Of a stretch of DNA of 64,000 bases, positions 59,101-64,000 are shown one piece after another. The notes below the pieces were generated by a model. That model ran no database searches, was not told the origin of the DNA, and saw only the letters and a program-made list of their open reading frames with translations. The DNA is from Owenia fusiformis (taxonomy: Eukaryota; Annelida; Polychaeta; Sabellida; Oweniidae): assembly GCA_903813345.2 (NCBI GenBank), contig CAIIXF020000002.1, positions 6,191,772 through 6,255,771 on the forward strand, in the 5' to 3' direction. A program made the translations under genes and the position numbers. Every line of letters starts with the position of its first letter. Within the stretch, counting starts at the first letter, position 1.

Positions 59101-59995
59101 ACGGATTCTGTACACCTGCTTAGGAGGATGGAAATTTGTGCATGTAAATGGTTTGCATGTGGTATTAAATTGAGGACAATGAATTTAACTATAAACTATC
59201 ACTCACATTATTTTACTTCATATGAAACTCATTTAGCGGAAGTTGAGGGTATGATATTTATTGACCCTGCCTGGACAGCACTCCATCTTTAACATTTTGT
59301 TTCATATTTATTCTTTAATTTACTTTTTTACTTTAATCACAAACCTTTCACTTATTTATTTCCCCCGTTGCCATATCCATGTTTGACAAACACCCAGGTT
59401 TGTCAAAAACAGAAACGAGGACAATAAAATGCATTTTGACTTTTGGATAAAAACAAAAATCTTCATTTTATTGGCCTAATTTCAATTTGGGTCTTCATGA
59501 ACACTCAATCATTGAATATTTCTTTATTTACATTTTTACATTTAAACATTATGTTTAGTTCAATATATTTGTTAATGTTATATTTACACCCTATGTGCTA
59601 ACTTGATCGCTATTAATATCAAAATGTAATTTTGAGAATTTCTAGTGGCGATTTGGATATATTGCACATGTTAGTGAAATTATGACTCCAAACTATGCAT
59701 TTTAGAGCAGATACATGGTACATGGCAATATATATAGAATACATATATTACAGATGTACCATATACTGTAGACTATATATGATAACATTATTTCCACTGC
59801 ATATAGAGAGATTTTTACACATAATACTTTTTTCTTGGCATTCATTTGTTTGTCTCCCAGTTTATTATAATAAACTTCTCAACTAAACGCGCACCAATAT
59901 TGCAAAATTATTGCTTGAGAATTTCACCATGTCATGAAATTAAGTTGTGGTGTGTCATGACATTTGCTGCGAAGCTGTTTTTAACAAAATGAAAA
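56167..59995. other. Intergenic region before the teneurin 3' end
   Basis: No gene supported. Contents: a diverged copy of the GTGGTGACATATTGTTATGG-type repeat (56440-56530), TACAGTCTGATAG-type words (57010-57075), a 30-bp repeat CCCATATTAGG-x-TGTAATATA (57160-57235, ~2.4 copies) and a ~28-bp degenerate repeat with GTAACATCCTATGAGAGA (58390-58510). The last few hundred bases may be teneurin 3' UTR; AATAAA-type signals on the minus strand lie around 59865-59875. Confidence 0.5.
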
Positions 59996-62900
59996 TCACG
60001 TCTGCTGCACAAATAAAAAGTTCCTTGGATCATCAGCAAAATCAGGATACTTTTCTGGATCCCTTAAATACTGTGCTACATAGTTTCTAATTTTACCAGA
60101 CCTTGAAAGTTCTTCTTTTTGTATTGGAGCCCACGGATGAAGAGTGTGGAGGCCTGATTGTAAAAGATCGCGCTCTAAGCCCCAGGCTTGCTCGATTGCT
60201 CGATGTTTGGCATGGTGTAAAATTCTCTGTTTTTCCCGCTCTAAGGTCGTACCATAACGAATGTTTATCACACTATGATTGCCATGGAGACGAATGTCTA
60301 CCTGTTCAGGCGCATTCTGGGAAGTATCTCCACCTATTGGGAGTCTATGAACACTGACATTCATCCTGTCAGTGATTTTATCGCCATCTTTTAGCGATAA
60401 CTGTTCGATGTCAAAGTTGGCTTGGGCAGCATCAGCCTTGACGAAATAATGAGTATCTTTACCATTGACTGTGAACTGTAAATCCACATAGTCTGTATTG
60501 TTTAGTAAAACAGCCACTAATTGTTGACTCTGATGATCAACAGTGTCTAAATAATGTACTCTAACTTTATTATTCACTACAGAGAGCGTCACCCCCGCTC
60601 CGAAGATTGAATTAATCGGGGTGAGATTCTCAGATATCCCGCTATACAATGACGTAACTTTTGACTTTGGTACGGTGGATAGATCTAGGAAGTTATCCAT
60701 ATCATGGTTAAAAGCACATTTGAAAGCTGACGTGACGGGCATTAATTCAGTTGATTTCTCGTGAAGTGATTGAGGCCGGATCACCCCCGAGAAGGAAACC
60801 TGGGGGAGAAGACTGTCAATATCGTACCCTAGTGCCCCCATCCAGCTACTGATATCTGAAATACAAAAAGCGGTCATGTATATTCATAAATTTCAAGAAA
60901 AATATAATCATTTATTCACGAATGTTAAAGATACATGTACAGGTACTCTTGAACTTATCATAATAGATGGATTTGAATTTCACTGTACACTGTACATGTA
61001 CCTCTTCAAATATTTGAATGGGTTAGATTTTTTACACTTTAATGACTATATATAGTGACATCATGGTTTTCCATAATCGAGACAGATCTGCTTATAATGA
61101 GGTATTTTATTCTCTGAATAAGTTTAATTTTCTAAATCATACCTGTCATTGTGTATGCACCATGATGACGATTAATGGGACTCAGGAACATGTACATGTT
61201 CATCACCTCTGGAGTGTCAGTCGCATGATCCAACTTATGAACAGCATTTTTATAATCTGGCGCTAACCATCGTCCAATCACAGGGTTGTACCATCTGGAC
61301 TTAAACAATAGGAGTTTCGTCGATGGGTCATATATGCCTCCTTGGTAACCAAATGAGAAGTCAAAATTAGGGTAAGAGTCCTCGACAATTTGCCCGTATG
61401 GATCATAGGCGACTTGCTTCATCAAGGCTCCTACTGCATTGTATATAGCCACAGGAGAGCCCATAGGGTCTGACGCAATGTAGTAGTATGTGTTTTCACG
61501 CTCCATTGCGAATAAATGACCATTGCTGTCATAGTATAAAAACGTGACAACCTTAGTTGCGTGATTATAGATGTGAGTGATTCGGCTTTTATGGTGAATA
61601 TCAGCGTAGTAATACTGGACTTTATTTCCGCCTGTTACATCTTCACGAATAGTCAGTCTGCCGTATGGGTCGTAATAATACTCAATGTAGTAAGCGCCCT
61701 CTTTAGATGCCTCAACGAGAAGACCAAGTGAATTGTGTTCGAGTGTCTCATCATGACGTCGTGTCATGAAACCATCAGTATCAAAACTATATGTGCTTCG
61801 TGAGTAACTCTCAATTTGATCTCTACTGTTGAAAACAAGTTCATTCTCTCGCCCATACTGGCTAATTGTTTTCAAATTACTGTTGGCATCATATGTGTAT
61901 TTCCACATTGGCTGCTGATTGACTTTTACATCGAGGATATTGCCATCCATATTATAGACACAGTCGTAGCGTTTGACATCAGTCTGTGCCGTCTGACGTA
62001 TTCGCACGGTCCAAGTCTGTATCCGCTGCAGTTGGTCGTAAACAACATCCAGTTTGTACACGATCGCATTATTAAACTTTAGAATGTTTGTTTTTAATCT
62101 GTTGTATCCATTAGTTTCCGTGGTAATCTCAGTGTTTACGTCACGGATGATACTTGTATGATGCTGAAGATAAGAGAACGTAAACGCTTTGATTTTCAAA
62201 AGCCGACCATTAGTTGGACTGTATGTGAAGTTCATAGGACTGAACTGCTTTTCTCCTATTCGCGCCTCAAGGGATGTTATTCTAAAGTGAGGATCATACT
62301 GGTAGCCAAATTTAGCATCCAGCAGGTGTACATCAGTCAGATTGAAGTAGATGTTGTGCTGTCTAATTAGCGCACTCCCTGGGGCATAATTCAGTGCACA
62401 ACTGTATCCATTAATCGGGTTTGAGACATTCACGTCACGAAGTACACCAGTATTACCATCGAAAATATACTTAATGGCTGATCGGTCATAAACGATCTGA
62501 TCCAATTGCGAATATCGTGTGTAGTAATACCCGACTCGGCGTCCACTTGGATAAATCTGACGAATAAGATTCCCAGTGCTTGTGTAATCCTGCAGATATG
62601 GGAACTTACTTTCCGGAGGCGTATAACGGATGCGATGGTAATTTAATGTGGTGAGACTATCAAACTTGTGCTCCCCGAGTTCTGGCATTTTGACTTGTTT
62701 AACATTTCCTAGGTTGTCATAGCGAATAAGGTATTGTTTACCACTTGGGAGAATGACATCTGTTGGCTACAAATAAAAACATACATGGATACTAACAAGT
62801 GCATAAAATGTGATATCAACAGAAAAACATCACAAATAAGTAATTCTGAATGAATAAATTGAATTGAATTGAAATATACTGTATAAATAAATGTTATCGT

Positions 62901-63477
62901 ATACATTATTTGACCTACATGTTAAGATATTCCTTATCTGCAATATGTCAAAATTATGTCTGTAAAATATTTTGGAGGTTTTCTTTATGAATTTTTTCTT
63001 TTTTCTTATCCAACATAAAGTAGAAAATTTAGAGCGATCAGCCTCAACTACTTTTTTCAATTAAAATATTCATGTCCACATCTACATAGATACACGGCCT
63101 TAAGATTTTTAGATGACTATTGGTCTTAAGAAAACAGACACATAGGGAAACTTGCCAATGTTGTATCATACCTTAGTTCCTTGGCGATATATATATCTAT
63201 AGGTGGCGACACCTGACAGCTTACGCTCGACCAAATTTCCTGTCTCGCTGTCATGAACATGTTCAGCAAACACATTTCCTTGGTTCCAGCGCAAGAGTTG
63301 TCCGTGAGAATTATACGAGATGTTGACAGGGTGTATGGTTGTCTTGGAGATGATGTAAATTGGTTGTCCTGTTTGATCGTATGAGATTGTCACCAATTCT
63401 TTGTTGTCTTTGTCAAAGATAGTTTCGTTTCTGCCTTCCCTGTCGTATTCAAACGTCAACAGGTTGGCTCCATTCAC
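59996..63477 (-). CDS. Teneurin, last three exons (gene continues past the window)
   Basis: Exons in transcript order: 63477-63172 (phase 0), 62766-61143 and 60855-59996 (stop), 929 residues. All junctions are AG/GT with matching phase. The first two exons encode many YD repeats (FEYDREGRNETIF, YDPYGRLTIREDVTGG), then DPMGSPVAIYNAVG and the Rhs-associated-core signature (YDPSTKLLLFKSRWYNPVIGRWLAPDY), which closes the YD-shell barrel. The final exon opens with the conserved SWMGALGYDI and carries the C-terminal helical Tox-GHH-like/TCAP region (RYGTTLEREKQRILHHAKHRA). Teneurins are type II transmembrane adhesion proteins that bind latrophilin and teneurin partners at synapses. The TM, EGF and NHL parts would be to the right. 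The protein ends FLFVQQT with no Gly-basic amidation signal. Confidence 0.95.
62767..63171 (-). other. Teneurin intron
   Basis: 404-bp A/T-rich intron between exons; no other feature seen. Confidence 0.8.
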
Positions 63478-64000
63478 CTAAAATGCAATCGGGTGATTAA
63501 TAAAAATAGGAATATAAACTTTGGGAATATTTCAACATTGAACATTACGAAACTTCCAGCTGTCTGACTGCCAATGACGATTGGCAATGAACTTGGAAAA
63601 ACGAGTTGCCCATTGGGCAATGGACTGAATGCAAATGTTACATTGGGCAATCATGTTTTCGACCTCAGTTGTGACATTAAAATAATCTAAATCACATGTT
63701 TTTATATAACTGATAAACTAGTATAATCTTGATTGTATATGTAGTTGAATTTAATTGTAGAGCACAACCAGTAGCACAACCAATATATGAGCACAACCAT
63801 ATTCACAGCAGTATTCACAACCATATTCACAAGAGTGACATATTTGGAATTAAACATGCATTTGCCTTGCAAGATGAACCTTAAACATGAACCTCATAAG
63901 GACATAAATGAACCTTAAACATGAACCCCATAAGGACATTCATCTTTAATTTTAACAAATTCCTCTTTTCTTAAAAACTAGTTCCTATTTTGAAAATCTC
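63478..64000 (-). other. Teneurin intron, partial, with short tandem repeats
   Basis: The acceptor TTTTAG abuts 63477. GAGCACAACCA/TATTCACAACC repeats occur at 63758-63835, and a 37-bp direct duplication containing ATGAACCTTAAACATGAACC occurs at 63872-63945. Confidence 0.6.

Noticed and set aside
59044-59292. 82-residue plus-strand frame before the teneurin 3' end
   Set aside because: No domain, no splice context and no paralogue in the window; expected by chance.

Overview
This is animal nuclear DNA. It has spliced genes with GT/AG introns and consistent phases, a very high load of degraded transposons, many foldback and satellite repeats, and no bacterial gene organisation. The gene content (a protostome-like teneurin, small secreted Cys-rich proteins ending in a CCC cluster, a secreted Frizzled-CRD protein) and the style of repeats suggest a lophotrochozoan, most likely a bivalve mollusc. 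The species cannot be read from the window.

Layout. 0-2.6 kb: inverted-repeat elements only. 2.9-8.1 kb (-): the 3' five exons of a METTL24-like (Methyltransf_22) gene, with two plus-strand non-LTR retrotransposon remnants in its introns. 8.4-15.5 kb: MITE-like hairpins plus a third 5'-truncated non-LTR element at 12.0-13.1 kb. 15.6-16.8 kb (+): a complete two-exon secreted protein with a ten-Cys Frizzled CRD and a novel tail of CxxC pairs. 17.7-25.0 kb (+): gene A, and 29.1-32.7 kb (+): gene B. These are tandem paralogues of an unrecognised Ser-rich family with a basic N-terminus, a coiled coil and repeated acidic LDFLDEDDD modules. Both carry two TGACGTCA sites 36 bp apart upstream of the start.

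31-41 kb and 45.5-55 kb form a segmental duplication of a convergent gene pair. Block 1 holds gene B (+) and secreted Cys-rich gene D1 (-, 40220-35408). Block 2 holds a 5'-truncated, frameshifted copy of B (gene C) and intact gene D2 (-, 54803-48123). The transposon content has diverged since the copy. D1's second intron received a 3.4-kb Tc1/mariner-type element with 39-bp perfect TIRs. D2's second intron received a young LTR element (LTRs differ at 2 of 376 positions) with gag and zinc-finger ORFs but no pol. Several other insertions can be read from empty sites in the sister block. Between the blocks (42.3-45.45 kb) lies a rearranged pseudogene of a repeat-associated invertebrate protein family (FTGC and NYQALIW motifs), one exon of which has been amplified into a 213-bp tandem array.

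60-63.5 kb (-) and beyond the right edge: the last three exons of teneurin (YD-repeat shell, Rhs-core signature, C-terminal Tox-GHH/TCAP region), giving the final 929 residues.

Exon structures were assembled by hand from splice signals and frame continuity. No database search was run, so family names rest on recognition of motifs.
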